In this document: positions 36,026 to 45,352 of the stretch, piece after piece
Layout: each line of letters begins with the position of its first letter
How positions within the stretch are numbered: position 1 is the stretch's first letter
Assembly (NCBI RefSeq): GCF_001304615.2
Contig: NZ_CP032683.1
Span: 1,178,001-1,242,000 of the forward strand
Reading direction: 5' to 3'
Length of the DNA stretch: 64,000 nt
From: Methanosarcina flavescens
Lineage (GTDB): Archaea; Halobacteriota; Methanosarcinia; Methanosarcinales; Methanosarcinaceae
The notes under the pieces: generated by a model
Database searches by the model: none
What the model was told of the DNA's origin: nothing
Seen by the model: the letters and a program-made list of their open reading frames with translations, nothing else
Position numbers and translations under genes: made by a program

Positions 36026-36947
36026 TGTATCGCCTCTGGATTGGATTTAGAATTTGAGTAAACTCAAACACTCTAGGATTATTGTATATTTTTTCCCAGA
36101 TATTCCTCAAAATTCCATATTACGTTACTCGTAATGTTTTTCCGAACTATCTAATTAGACCGAGTCTGTATCTAACATCTAATTATTCCGGGTCTATACA
36201 GTAATTCAAAGATTCTAATTACGTCTGCGTAATATTTTTGAATCTATCCAATCCGGTTCTCTGCGACCAATGTGGGGCGGACACGCTGCACACAGAGTCC
36301 CACACTCCAATCACATTATAGGGATCAGTCATTGGAAGTGAGGTCGGATTAGAATTTCTGGCTTCTACCACTCAAAATCTGTTACTGATTACAGGACAAT
36401 CCTCTTCCGGTCAATTCTTCCTGTTTTCAATAATGGCAGTCTTTAGCCAGGGAAACTCTTCTTAAAAGTTTCCATTTATTTATTATTAATTACAGGTTGA
36501 CATCAAGGTTTATACAGATTATATTATAAAATATTTTTGCTTTTTTGAAGAGAAATTTGGAAAGAACTGTACACATAAGGAAGAGAAGTTATCAAAAAAA
36601 TAAACGAATATAATTGAATATTTCTACTGCTAATGACAAAAATTTAAAATATAATAATAAAAACTTTTAGAAATTGAAGGAGCAAATATTTTTTTATTTT
36701 CTTAATCCATTAACTAAGAGTTATTATAAAAATAAATACATTAATTTTTAGCCAATAATTATCTCAATAACCATCTTAGAGCTTAAATTATTTTCTTTAA
36801 TTGGATAGTAATAATATTAACTGCTTCAAACGATTAGATACTAAAGAAACTGATTAATCTACATTTTCTTGTTGTGGAAAAATTAAAAAGTTAATGGAAA
36901 ACAGATAAAAGAAAAGGCACAGTTCTCTGTCCCTTTTCTCCGGGCAA
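36026..36947. other. Long spacer between leader copies and gltX
   Basis: About 920 bases. The first part, to 36260, continues the duplicated region and holds two related palindromes (listed separately). 36280-36440 is less AT-rich but has no open frame. From about 36470 the sequence is strongly AT-rich up to the gltX stop codon. No gene supported. Confidence 0.4.
36119..36266. repeat. Duplicated segment with ATTACG/CGTAAT palindromes
   Basis: ATTACG-5-CGTAAT at 36119-36135 and ATTACG-4-CGTAAT at 36218-36233 are each followed by a T run and a similar segment (GAACTATCTAATTAGACCG against GAATCTATCCAATCCGG). The two units are 99 bases apart and diverged. They look like another tandem duplication in the promoter region of the leader copies, possibly protein-binding sites. 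Confidence 0.4.
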
Positions 36948-38663
36948 TCATTTATGGGCAAAATACGCCACAATTTGTTCTTCATCCACTGAATCAATTC
37001 TGCAGAAACCGAAACGCTCGAATTGTACAATCTTATCAAGTTCGGTTGCAATCCCACGTTCACCTATTCCGCTAATATCGCCTTCCGGGCCGCGCACTTT
37101 CACATTTATTCCGTCAAGCGGAACCCAGTGGATAATTTTTGCTTTTGCTTTTTTAAGAGCTTCAAGAGAAATATCAGAAGTTTTTGCCTGTAGCGGGGAA
37201 AGAGAAGTGATTTCAATATTGCAGAAATCCTTCAAGCGGATGATAGAGCCCACCTCTAGCTTATCGACATCATCAAGGCAGACAAGCACCTTATTTCCTG
37301 CCGCGATTTCCCGGAATCCTCTTGTGTGGTCAGTGGGGTGAAGCGGAACTTTAACAACGACAGGTTCGACATCAGTGATTTCCAGTTCTACCGGATTCCA
37401 GACAAAGAAGTAGCGGTTTGCGATGGGGTCTATGATCTTACGGTTCTCGGCATAGAGAGACTCCATACTTATGCTTACATCGGTCATTCCGACTCCCATT
37501 TCGATCATGAACCTCTTGAGGGCTTCAGCCTGGATTCCACGGCGCCGGATAGCCCGAACTGTGGGAAGCCTCGGATCATCCCAACCGCTGTATTCTCCTG
37601 CTTCGATGGCTTTTCTAAGGGTGCTTGTACTGAACTTTCCGAATTCATGGATCTTGACCCTGCCCCAGTGAGTTGTTCTGGGGTACTTCCAGCCGAAATA
37701 TTTGTAAATGTAGCCCTGCCGCTTTTCGCTATCTATAAGATCTTTTCCTCTAATGATATGGGTCATACCCAGTTCGTGATCTTCAATAGCCCCTGCAAAA
37801 TCCAGAAGGGGCCAGACTACGTACTTATTCCCTACTTCAGGGCGGGGATGCGACATCTTTCTTATTCTGAAAGCACCCCAATCCCTCAAAGCAGGGTCTT
37901 TATGCTCTATATCCGTTTTTATCCTCAGCACTGCCTGCTGGTCTTCATATTCCCCGGCAAGCATCTTCTCCCAGTGCATAAGGTTTTCTTCAGGGCTGGT
38001 ACCCCTATGCGGGCATGATTTTTTAGCATCCTTGAATTGCTTGAAGTCTCCTCCTTTACAGAAGCAAACGTAAGCTTTGTCCATCTCAATGAGTTTTCTT
38101 GCGTAATCGTAATAGAGAGGGAAATGATCAGAGGCATAAACCACCTGGTCAGGCACAACCCCGAGCCATTTGAAGTCATCGAGATACCAGTCATAAGCCT
38201 CAAGCATGGGTCGTTTTATATCAGGATCGGTATCATCAAAGCGTAAGACGAACTTTCCCTGATACATCTTTACGTATTCGGAATTAACTACCATGCCTCT
38301 TGCACTGCCCAGGGTTGCAGGCCCGTTGGGATTTGGGGCAAAACGCATCACAACCTTACCCATTTCCGCCCCCTCAAGAGGTTTTAAGCCTTTTTCAGGT
38401 TCTTTTTTCACGTTCAGAGCTTCAATAAGTTCGGGGGCAATTTCCGAAAGTTTTGCCTCCCAGGTTTCAGGATTCTCTTTGCTAATTTCGGCGACAATGG
38501 CTTCAAGAGCCTCTGATACCGCCTTCGGGTCGGATCGAAGTTGAGGACACTCCCCCATTACCTTACCCATTACAGCCTTGGGCTGGGGAGCTTTTCCATA
38601 TTTTACAGCGTTTTGATAAGCATATTTTTTAATTGTTTTAAGGTCTTCAGAACTTAAAGTCAT
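36948..38663 (-). CDS. gltX: Glutamyl-tRNA synthetase
   Basis: A 571-residue archaeal-type class I GluRS that charges tRNA-Glu, needed both for translation and for the haem pathway encoded further on (HemA uses Glu-tRNA). An N-terminal helical extension (to about 100) precedes the Rossmann domain with FAPNPNGPATLGSARG, where the HIGH motif is changed to TLGS as I recall for Methanosarcina homologues; the KMSKS-like loop is KFSTSTLRKA (near 340). The C-terminal half is the beta-barrel anticodon domain of the GlnRS type. GGAG precedes the ATG. Confidence 0.95.
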   Translation of the reverse strand: MTLSSEDLKTIKKYAYQNAVKYGKAPQPKAVMGKVMGECPQLRSDPKAVSEALEAIVAEISKENPETWEAKLSEIAPELIEALNVKKEPEKGLKPLEGAEMGKVVMRFAPNPNGPATLGSARGMVVNSEYVKMYQGKFVLRFDDTDPDIKRPMLEAYDWYLDDFKWLGVVPDQVVYASDHFPLYYDYARKLIEMDKAYVCFCKGGDFKQFKDAKKSCPHRGTSPEENLMHWEKMLAGEYEDQQAVLRIKTDIEHKDPALRDWGAFRIRKMSHPRPEVGNKYVVWPLLDFAGAIEDHELGMTHIIRGKDLIDSEKRQGYIYKYFGWKYPRTTHWGRVKIHEFGKFSTSTLRKAIEAGEYSGWDDPRLPTVRAIRRRGIQAEALKRFMIEMGVGMTDVSISMESLYAENRKIIDPIANRYFFVWNPVELEITDVEPVVVKVPLHPTDHTRGFREIAAGNKVLVCLDDVDKLEVGSIIRLKDFCNIEITSLSPLQAKTSDISLEALKKAKAKIIHWVPLDGINVKVRGPEGDISGIGERGIATELDKIVQFERFGFCRIDSVDEEQIVAYFAHK

Positions 38664-38732
38664 AGGAGTTTCTCCAAAAATAAAACTGGATTAAATGATT
38701 GATTAAGAATGCAAGTCTACAAACACTTTCAC

Positions 38733-38884
38733 AAGTTTTTTCGAAAACGCTTGAACGAAAACCTGCATGGCGGCGTGGTAAAGCGGCGTAACGCAAGCCT
38801 TTTCAAAAAAGGTTTTATCGCAAACTTTTTCGGAAAAAGTTTGATCAAAAACCGGTATGGAGGCGTGATAAACCGGCGCAACGA
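38733..38884. repeat. Two tandem 90-bp hairpin repeats
   Basis: Unit 1 begins at about 38733 and unit 2 at about 38822. Both start with a T-rich hairpin arm (AAGTTTTTTCGAAAACG and AAACTTTTTCGGAAAAAG) followed by AACC-G-ATGG-GGCGTG-TAAA-CGGCG-AACG. Unit 2's hairpin AAACTTTTT-CGG-AAAAAGTTT is perfect; a further hairpin GCCTTTT/AAAAAGG lies at 38797-38813. It fills the gap between gltX and the wHTH gene and looks like a dispersed intergenic repeat of the genus. Short frames in it on both strands are not genes. Confidence 0.65.
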
Positions 38885-38895
38885 TTGCGGGGATT

Positions 38896-39201
38896 TTATC
38901 TCGGGATAGAAGCTTCAATCTCCCGTATACGAGACAATTTTTCGTTGATTTTCTCAAACTCGCGTTCGAATTCTTCAAGGAATTTAGGAACTGCTTCCCC
39001 TGGCACTGCACCCTGGGCAGAAGGCTTTATAAGGTTAGCTTGCTCAAGAACCCTGAGTGAGTAGCGTACTTTATGGCTCTGCATTCCGGTAACTTCTGCA
39101 AGTTTCAGGATTCCGATAGGAGCTTCTTCAATCACTTTTTTGAGCACCAGAAAATGGCGCTCAGTAAGGTCAAGTTCAGTTCCGATATGCTCAAGAAGCA
39201 T
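38896..39201 (-). CDS. Winged-helix transcriptional regulator
   Basis: A 101-residue protein with a winged helix at about residues 10-75 (HFLVLKKVIEEAPIGILKLAEVTG, HKVRYSLRVLEQANLIKPS) and a helical, charged C-terminus suitable for dimerisation. Family: predicted archaeal wHTH regulators; target unknown. The ATG shares one base with the TGA of the upstream FAH-family gene, so both are cotranslated. It could regulate the FAH/pyr genes, but that is an inference. Confidence 0.75.
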   Translation of the reverse strand: MLLEHIGTELDLTERHFLVLKKVIEEAPIGILKLAEVTGMQSHKVRYSLRVLEQANLIKPSAQGAVPGEAVPKFLEEFEREFEKINEKLSRIREIEASIPR

Positions 39202-39935
39202 CAGACAACCTCGTTTCTTAGTATTCCGATTCCCTGGATTTCAACTTCCACAATGTCCTCACGCTGAAGTTCTCCAACGCCAGGTGGCGTTCCTGTGGTA
39301 ATAACATCTCCAACTTCCAGGGTCATGATCTCGGTGATAAATTCAATAAGGTAAGGAATGTCAAAAATAAGGTTTGAAGTGCTGGAAGCCTGTCTGGTTT
39401 CCCCATTCACCCTGCAGGTAATTTTTGCATCCTTAACATCAAGTTCATCTGGAAATGCAAGATAGGGTCCAAAAGCTGCAAAAGTATCAAAACTCTTTGC
39501 TCTTGTCCACTGTCCGTCTTTTTGCTGAAGATCCCGTGCGGTTATATCGTTAAAACAGGTGTAGCCAGCAATTACATCCTCGGCTTTTAAGGCTGAGATA
39601 TTTTTACAGCGTTTGCCTATCACGACTGCAAGTTCGGCTTCATATTCCACTCTGGAGCTGGATGCTGGATAAATTATCTTATCTTCATGCCCTATAACGG
39701 CTGAAGGAGGTTTTAAGAAGAGAACAGGAGTATCCGGGATTTCCATGTGCATCTCTTCAGCATGATCTCTGTAGTTCAGGCCGACACATACAATTTTGGA
39801 GGGAGACGCAGGCGGAAGGACGCGAAGTTCCGAAAGCTCAAAGATTCCTGCGGAAGCCCCTCCCTTTGGATACACACGCTCATCTTCGATTTCTCCATAG
39901 AAAATCTCATCTCCTGATCTGAACCTTCCAATCAT
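39201..39935 (-). CDS. Fumarylacetoacetate hydrolase family protein
   Basis: A 244-residue FAH-fold enzyme. Signature VCVGLNYRDHAEEM, then PVLFLKPPSAVIG, the metal-binding glutamates in VEYEAELAVVIGKR, and the conserved aspartate in FNDITARDLQ, ending with TTGTPPGVGEL. These bind Mg or Mn and act on oxo acids as hydrolases, decarboxylases or isomerases. The substrate cannot be read from the sequence. It is linked to the wHTH gene downstream and lies 73 bases after pyrK on the same strand. Confidence 0.88.
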   Translation of the reverse strand: MIGRFRSGDEIFYGEIEDERVYPKGGASAGIFELSELRVLPPASPSKIVCVGLNYRDHAEEMHMEIPDTPVLFLKPPSAVIGHEDKIIYPASSSRVEYEAELAVVIGKRCKNISALKAEDVIAGYTCFNDITARDLQQKDGQWTRAKSFDTFAAFGPYLAFPDELDVKDAKITCRVNGETRQASSTSNLIFDIPYLIEFITEIMTLEVGDVITTGTPPGVGELQREDIVEVEIQGIGILRNEVV

Positions 39936-40007
39936 ATCTCTGTCTTCTCCTGCTTTCCGGATGAATTCACCTGCTTTCTTTTATTTTTTAAAAGGATATA
40001 TTCAAAC

Positions 40008-40787
40008 TTAAATTTTAACTCTTCGCCCACTGGCGTCCCGCGTATATTTTCCCAGCTCGGAATCGAGGAGCTGCACTCCTGAAAATACAGGCCCGTCCCT
40101 GCAAACCCTGAGCCCTGATCGGTCTATGCAGCACGCCCCACAGATTCCGATGCCGCATTTGAAATAACGGTGAAGGCTAAACTCGGATTTTTCAAGAAGC
40201 TTTCTGTCCTCAAGCAGCCTGAAAACAGAAACCATCATTATTTCAGGCCCGCAGACTGCAATTCTGTCATAAGCTGAAAGATCGAGATCATTAAGTACAT
40301 CGGTAACAAAGCCCTTTGTCCCTTTTGAGCCATCATCCGTAGAAACGTAGACATTCCCTGCTTCTGCAAACCGCTTCTCAAAAATCAGGTCATCTGCACT
40401 CCGTGCTCCAAGGACTGTGTGTACTTCAGAGCCTGCAATACGGGCAGCTTCAGCATAAGGAGCAAGAGGTGCAGCTCCTACACCACCTGCGATAACTAGA
40501 GTTTTCTCTCCCTTAGAAGGCAGGGAAAAGCCGACTCCGAAAGGTCCTCTGAGCCCGAAAGAATCACCTTCTTTCAATTCAAAGAGCTTTGAGGTTGCCT
40601 CCCCAACTTTCTGGACAGTTATTGAATTCTTACTTGAGAGACCCATGGGTATCTCATCCACGCCTCTGACCCAGACCATTACAAACTGGCCTGCTTTCAT
40701 AGTCTCAAACTGATAGTCGAAAAAGAAAGTCCTGACAGAAGGAGATTCTTCATTTATCTTTACTACTGTAGCATTAAGGGGAAGCAT
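40008..40787 (-). CDS. pyrK: Dihydroorotate dehydrogenase electron transfer subunit
   Basis: A 259-residue ferredoxin-reductase-like subunit carrying FAD and a [2Fe-2S] cluster. N-terminal barrel with [16 protein letters not shown] domain with [18 protein letters not shown]; four cysteines in [10 protein letters not shown] and VCRDGPVF bind the cluster. It transfers electrons from PyrD to the cellular acceptor. Its start overlaps the end of pyrD, so the two subunits are coupled. Confidence 0.94.
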   Translation of the reverse strand: MLPLNATVVKINEESPSVRTFFFDYQFETMKAGQFVMVWVRGVDEIPMGLSSKNSITVQKVGEATSKLFELKEGDSFGLRGPFGVGFSLPSKGEKTLVIAGGVGAAPLAPYAEAARIAGSEVHTVLGARSADDLIFEKRFAEAGNVYVSTDDGSKGTKGFVTDVLNDLDLSAYDRIAVCGPEIMMVSVFRLLEDRKLLEKSEFSLHRYFKCGIGICGACCIDRSGLRVCRDGPVFSGVQLLDSELGKYTRDASGRRVKI

Positions 40788-41692
40788 CAGACCATCTCAT
40801 GGGCAAGTCCTATTAATTCTTTTATATCCGAATAACCTCTCCTCTTAAGGAAAGCTTCTATCCCTATACTGATTTCGGAGAATATATCAAGCCTGTCATA
40901 AACCGCAGACCCTACCTGAACAGCCGTTGCCCCTGCCATCATCATCTCCACGGCATCCTGCCAAGAGGATACTCCACCTACCCCTATTACAGGGATTTCC
41001 AGGGCAGTGTAGAGGTCATAAACACATTTGACAGCTACGGGTTTTATAGCCTTTCCTGAAAGCCCGCCTGAGCGGTTTCCCAGGACAGGATATCCGGACT
41101 CAATATCTATTGCCATACCTTTTACGGTATTAATTGCGACAACTGCATCTGCGCCCCCTGACTCAGCCGCATTTCCTATGCACGTAATGTCAGAAACATT
41201 CGGAGTAAGCTTAACCCAGACAGGTACATTTACCACATCTTTTACTGCTGCAGTAACTGCTTCTACCAGGCAGGGGTTAGAACCGATAGCAGCCCCGTAC
41301 CCTTCTGCATGCGGGCAGCTTACATTAAGCTCGAAAGCATCAGGCTTTCCGGGTAGCAGACCCTCGGCAACTTCCTTAAACTCATCAGGGCTCCCACCGA
41401 AGATACTTGCAATTACCGGAACGTCGGAGTCCTTTTTTGCAGTTTCGAGTTCCTGGAGGAATCCGGGATAGGAAGGGTTTGGAAGCCCCATAGCATTTAA
41501 AAATCCACAGTCAAGCTTGACCATGCTGGGGTTGGGATGCCCGGTTTTAGGTGTGGAACCTATGGATTTGGTTACAACCGCTCCTGCTCCTCCTTCACAT
41601 GCAACCCTGCACAGCGATGCTCCGGTTGTACCAAGCACCCCGGCTGCAAGAATGGTAGGATTTTTCAGTTTAAGTCCGGTAAGTGTATACAT
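40787..41692 (-). CDS. pyrD: Dihydroorotate dehydrogenase B catalytic subunit
   Basis: A 301-residue FMN TIM-barrel enzyme of pyrimidine synthesis, oxidising dihydroorotate. Seen: [30 protein letters not shown], the catalytic cysteine in [20 protein letters not shown], and FMN phosphate site [13 protein letters not shown] and [13 protein letters not shown]. The cysteine base is typical of class 1B, which works with PyrK encoded next. AAAGGA precedes the ATG. It follows hemC by 27 bases. Confidence 0.95.
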   Translation of the reverse strand: MYTLTGLKLKNPTILAAGVLGTTGASLCRVACEGGAGAVVTKSIGSTPKTGHPNPSMVKLDCGFLNAMGLPNPSYPGFLQELETAKKDSDVPVIASIFGGSPDEFKEVAEGLLPGKPDAFELNVSCPHAEGYGAAIGSNPCLVEAVTAAVKDVVNVPVWVKLTPNVSDITCIGNAAESGGADAVVAINTVKGMAIDIESGYPVLGNRSGGLSGKAIKPVAVKCVYDLYTALEIPVIGVGGVSSWQDAVEMMMAGATAVQVGSAVYDRLDIFSEISIGIEAFLKRRGYSDIKELIGLAHEMV

Positions 41693-41719
41693 AGCTGGTT
41701 CCTTTCTGGGCGGTAATCA

Positions 41720-42670
41720 TCAGTCGTATAGATTGTCCGGGCCACATGAGTTTCCAGAGAGCTGCAGTAGCGCATCTTCAGCGAGTTTCCTGCCACCCAT
41801 CTCTACAAGCCTGTGTCCCAGTTCCGTGGCTTCTTCAAGACCCCCCAGCATGGGGATAAATTCGTCTATTCTTACAGATTCTTCCCCATCAAGGGAAAGG
41901 ACTTCAGCTCGAACATGGATTTCTTTTCTGTCAGGCGTAATTTCGGCGTATGATCCTACCGGAGTGGTACAGCCTCCTCCGAGCTCGGAAATCAGGATGC
42001 GCTCGATTTCTGTGGCAATCCGGCTATCGGTATGGTCAAGCCTGGAGACCACAGCTTCAGCTTCAGTGCCTGCCCTTGTGACAACTGCAACCGTACCCTG
42101 GTTCGGGGAAGGGCAGAAGAAATCGGGAGAGAGAATCTCTCCCTCAAGCTCCCAACCCAGGCGCTCAAGTCCTGCTTTCGCAAGAAGGATACCATCGTAT
42201 TTTCCCTCTTTGAGCTTTCTGAGCCTTGTATCAATATTACCTCTTAAATCCTGCGTAATAAGGTCAGGTCTGTAACGCTTGATCTGGGCAGCCCTTCTCA
42301 GGGAACTGGTCCCTATAATGGACTGTTCGGGAAGCTCATCCAGCGGAGTCCCGTCATAAGTGAGCAGAATATCGAATGGGGTATCCCGCTTCAGCACGGC
42401 AGCGGTTGGAAGGGTTGCAGGGCGGATAGTTGGCATATCCTTCATGGAATGGACAGCAATATCTATTTCTCCTGCAAGCATAACATCGTCCAGTTCTCTG
42501 ACGAAAGCTCCGACTCCGCCTGATACCGCATGCAGAGGCCGGTCCGTAAACCTGTCTCCGCTGGTTTTTATAATTTTCAAACTGGTTTCAACGCCCTGTG
42601 CTTTCAAAAGGCGTGCGACATTCTCAGCCTGGGCAAGCGCAAGTTGGCTGCCCCGCGTACCTATTATCAT
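41720..42670 (-). CDS. hemC: Hydroxymethylbilane synthase
   Basis: A 316-residue porphobilinogen deaminase that assembles four porphobilinogens into hydroxymethylbilane. MIIGTRGSQLALAQAE at the start, the active-site VHSMKDMP, IGTSSLRRAAQI, RGNIDTRLRKL and the dipyrromethane cofactor cysteine in GGGCTTPVGSY (near 233). GAGGATT precedes the ATG. It follows hemL by 32 bases and belongs to the minus-strand haem cluster. Confidence 0.96.
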   Translation of the reverse strand: MIIGTRGSQLALAQAENVARLLKAQGVETSLKIIKTSGDRFTDRPLHAVSGGVGAFVRELDDVMLAGEIDIAVHSMKDMPTIRPATLPTAAVLKRDTPFDILLTYDGTPLDELPEQSIIGTSSLRRAAQIKRYRPDLITQDLRGNIDTRLRKLKEGKYDGILLAKAGLERLGWELEGEILSPDFFCPSPNQGTVAVVTRAGTEAEAVVSRLDHTDSRIATEIERILISELGGGCTTPVGSYAEITPDRKEIHVRAEVLSLDGEESVRIDEFIPMLGGLEEATELGHRLVEMGGRKLAEDALLQLSGNSCGPDNLYD

Positions 42671-42702
42671 ATGGAATCCTCGTTTTAAAGCTGCAAGTCC
42701 AT

Positions 42703-43977
42703 TCAGAGATTTTCGGTATATGCTTTAAGGGTTTCTTCTATATCCTCTTCGCTGTGGGATGCAGAGATGAAATTGGTCTCAAACTGTGAGGGAGGAAGGA
42801 AAATTCCACTTGCGAGCATTTTGTGGAAGAAGGCAAGGTAACCCTCCTTATCGCACTTCAGGGCTTCCTGGTAGTTATGTGGCTCAGCCCCGAAGAAGAT
42901 CTTGAACATTGAAGCAATTCCACATACGCTGTAATCAAGTCCTTCATCCTCAACGATTTCAGTGAGTACAGCCCGCATATAATCGCCTTTCGAATTGAGT
43001 TTTTCATGAATCTTCTCTTTTTCCAGATAGTCAAGCACTGCAATTCCCGCAGCCACGGAACAAGGGCTTCCGCTGAAAGTTCCTGCCTGGTAGACAGGCC
43101 CGGATGGGGAGATCATTTCCATAATTTCTCGCCTGCCGCCAAAAACCCCTATAGGCAGCCCTCCACCCACAATCTTTCCGAGGGTAGTCATATCAGGCAC
43201 TACTCCGAAGTATTCCTGTGCTCCTCCCATTGCAAGCCTGAATCCGGTGATAACCTCATCGAATATAAGAAGCACATCATTTTCCTGAGTGAGCTTCCTG
43301 AGTTCCTCCAGGTAGCCGGGAAGGGGAGTTACAGGGCCTATGTTTCCGAGTACAGGCTCTATTATCACTGCAGCGAGCTCATCTCTATTCTTTTCCACAA
43401 GCCCGGTCATTGCTTCAATATCATTGTATGGAGCCTGAAGAGTGTACTTCGTGAAATCCACAGGAATGCCCAGGGAATCAGGTTCTCCAAGAGTTGTAGC
43501 TCCTGATCCTGCTTTTACCAGCACTGCATCATGTGCGCCGTGGAACCCGCCTTCAATTTTGATGAATTTGTTCCTGCCTGTAAAGCCGCGGGCAAGGCGG
43601 AGGGCACTCATCGTGGCTTCAGTACCTGTTGATACGAAGCGGAGCATATCGATACTTGGATAATAGCCTGCAACCTTCTCTGCAAGGTTTACTTCAAGGT
43701 CGGTAGGGGTTCCGTAGAGCCAGCCTTTATCAAGCTGTGCTTTAATAGCCTCTTTTATCACGGGATGGTTATGTCCAAGAATTGCAGGGCCATAAGCCAT
43801 GCAGTAATCGATGTATTCGTTCCCATCAAGATCCCTTATTTTTGAGCCGTCAGCTGATGCTGTATAGAAAGGATAGGGCTTGATTGCGCGTACGGGGCTG
43901 CTTACCCCACCCGGAATAAGGGTCTTTGCTTTCTCATACATCTGTCTGGACTTCTCAAGTGTTGCCTCAGATACCAT
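42703..43977 (-). CDS. hemL: Glutamate-1-semialdehyde 2,1-aminomutase
   Basis: A 424-residue PLP enzyme that turns glutamate-1-semialdehyde into 5-aminolevulinate, using the product of Hem[12 protein letters not shown] near the N-terminus, [28 protein letters not shown] and the PLP-binding lysine in [14 protein letters not shown] (near 270). GGTGAAATTTCC precedes the ATG. 361 bases separate it from hemB upstream, so it may have its own promoter. Confidence 0.96.
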   Translation of the reverse strand: MVSEATLEKSRQMYEKAKTLIPGGVSSPVRAIKPYPFYTASADGSKIRDLDGNEYIDYCMAYGPAILGHNHPVIKEAIKAQLDKGWLYGTPTDLEVNLAEKVAGYYPSIDMLRFVSTGTEATMSALRLARGFTGRNKFIKIEGGFHGAHDAVLVKAGSGATTLGEPDSLGIPVDFTKYTLQAPYNDIEAMTGLVEKNRDELAAVIIEPVLGNIGPVTPLPGYLEELRKLTQENDVLLIFDEVITGFRLAMGGAQEYFGVVPDMTTLGKIVGGGLPIGVFGGRREIMEMISPSGPVYQAGTFSGSPCSVAAGIAVLDYLEKEKIHEKLNSKGDYMRAVLTEIVEDEGLDYSVCGIASMFKIFFGAEPHNYQEALKCDKEGYLAFFHKMLASGIFLPPSQFETNFISASHSEEDIEETLKAYTENL

Positions 43978-44320
43978 GGAAATTTCACCGGATCGAACTG
44001 AAAAATTTTAACAATTATTCATAAATTAAAGTGTGTTTCTGCACTGAGTTTAAATTGTATACTGGATCCAATTTATATTATGTGTTAAATTGAATCTTCT
44101 TATTAAACCGTTTTTTATATTAAATTAATTTTATATTAAACTGCATTTTGAAGTAAAGGCATTTTGTACCTTGCTATGTTCCTTTTATCTTATAACAGAG
44201 TCTTCCCCTATTAAGCAGTTATTGATGAAATTATGGGGCAGGTTCATGAAACGAGCAACAGGTTTGAAAGGCTGGGAGAGGGGATTGAAGAAAACGAAAT
44301 AAATTTTCTAAAAGAAGGAA
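43978..44320. other. Spacer between hemB and hemL
   Basis: About 340 bases, AT-rich at 44040-44160 where the promoter of hemL-hemC may lie. No gene seen on either strand. Confidence 0.4.
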
Positions 44321-44337
44321 CGCCTGGAAAATAGGCG
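44321..44337 (-). terminator. Small hairpin after hemB
   Basis: CGCCT/AGGCG with a 7-base loop directly follows the hemB stop codon; on the minus strand it is followed within 20 bases by T-rich sequence. A weak terminator candidate that would separate hemA-hemB from hemL-hemC. Confidence 0.35.
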
Positions 44338-44338
44338 C

Positions 44339-45313
44339 TTACTTCAACATGCGGGCAGCATCCTTTGCAAAATAGGTAATGATGATGTCAGCTCCTGCCC
44401 TTTTGATGGAGATAAGAGATTCGTACATGGCTTTCTTTTCATCAAGCCAGCCGTTAGCTGCGGCGGCTTTGAGCATTGCATACTCCCCGCTTACATTATA
44501 TGCGGCTGTCGGCATTGCGTATTCTGTCTTTACCCTGTAGATAATATCAAGATAAGGAAGGGCAGGTTTTACCATTATTATATCGGCACCTTCTGCCACA
44601 TCGAGGGTTACTTCCCTGAGAGCTTCATCGCTGTTTGCGGGATCCATCTGATATGTTGAACGGTCTCCAAAAGAATAACCCGATTCGGCGGCTTCCCTGA
44701 AGGGCCCGTAGAAAGCCGAGTGGAACTTTGCGGCATAGGACATAATCGGAATATTCTCAAAACCTTCCATGTCAAGCGCCTGCCTGATGGCTTCTACCAT
44801 TCCGTCCATCATTCCTGAAGGGGCTACCATGTCTGCGCCTGCTTTTGCGTGGCTGACCGCGATTTTTCCGAGAACGTCAAGGGTAGGATCATTAAGGATT
44901 TCTTTTGTTCCGAAATCAACAATCCCACAGTGCCCATGGCTTGTGTATTCACACATGCAGATGTCTGTGATCACTACAAGTTCATCCCCGAGTTCGGCTT
45001 TGATTCTCCGGACAGCCTCCTGGATGACGTCAGTTTCCCCATAGGAGGAACTGCCTTCCACGTCCTTGAAAGCAGGCACTCCGAAAAGGATTACTGCAGG
45101 AATTCCGAGTTCTGCGATCTCTTTCGCCTCTTTTACAACTTCCGAAAGAGGAAAACTATATATTCCGGGCATGGAGGAAATCTCAATAGCGGACTCGATA
45201 GTTTCATTCACAAAGATAGGCTGAACCAGGTCGTCTAAGGATAACGTAGTTTCACGCACAAGGTTCCTGATTTTCCCTTTTCTCAATCGTCTTAACCTGA
45301 CATCTGGAAACAT
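44339..45313 (-). CDS. hemB: Porphobilinogen synthase (ALA dehydratase)
   Basis: A 324-residue enzyme that joins two aminolevulinates into porphobilinogen. The zinc-binding cysteines are in [12 protein letters not shown] (near 122), the Schiff-base lysine in [16 protein letters not shown] (near 199) and the second in [13 protein letters not shown]. The zinc-type cysteine set is present. GTGATC lies directly before the ATG. It follows hemA by 39 bases. Confidence 0.96.
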   Translation of the reverse strand: MFPDVRLRRLRKGKIRNLVRETTLSLDDLVQPIFVNETIESAIEISSMPGIYSFPLSEVVKEAKEIAELGIPAVILFGVPAFKDVEGSSSYGETDVIQEAVRRIKAELGDELVVITDICMCEYTSHGHCGIVDFGTKEILNDPTLDVLGKIAVSHAKAGADMVAPSGMMDGMVEAIRQALDMEGFENIPIMSYAAKFHSAFYGPFREAAESGYSFGDRSTYQMDPANSDEALREVTLDVAEGADIIMVKPALPYLDIIYRVKTEYAMPTAAYNVSGEYAMLKAAAANGWLDEKKAMYESLISIKRAGADIIITYFAKDAARMLK

Positions 45314-45352
45314 TTGATCACTTCTGTAACTGCGAATTCATATAGTTTCTAA

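Noticed and set aside
38703-39011. 102-codon minus-strand frame and a 66-codon plus-strand frame in the hairpin repeats
   Set aside because: Both are created by the tandem repeat, with repeated short peptides such as AFSKK and TFFEK, and overlap the wHTH gene.
41517-42275. Long plus-strand frame of 252 codons opposite hemC/pyrD
   Set aside because: It is antisense to two clear genes, is rich in S and P, has no ribosome binding site, and arises from the codon bias of the true genes.
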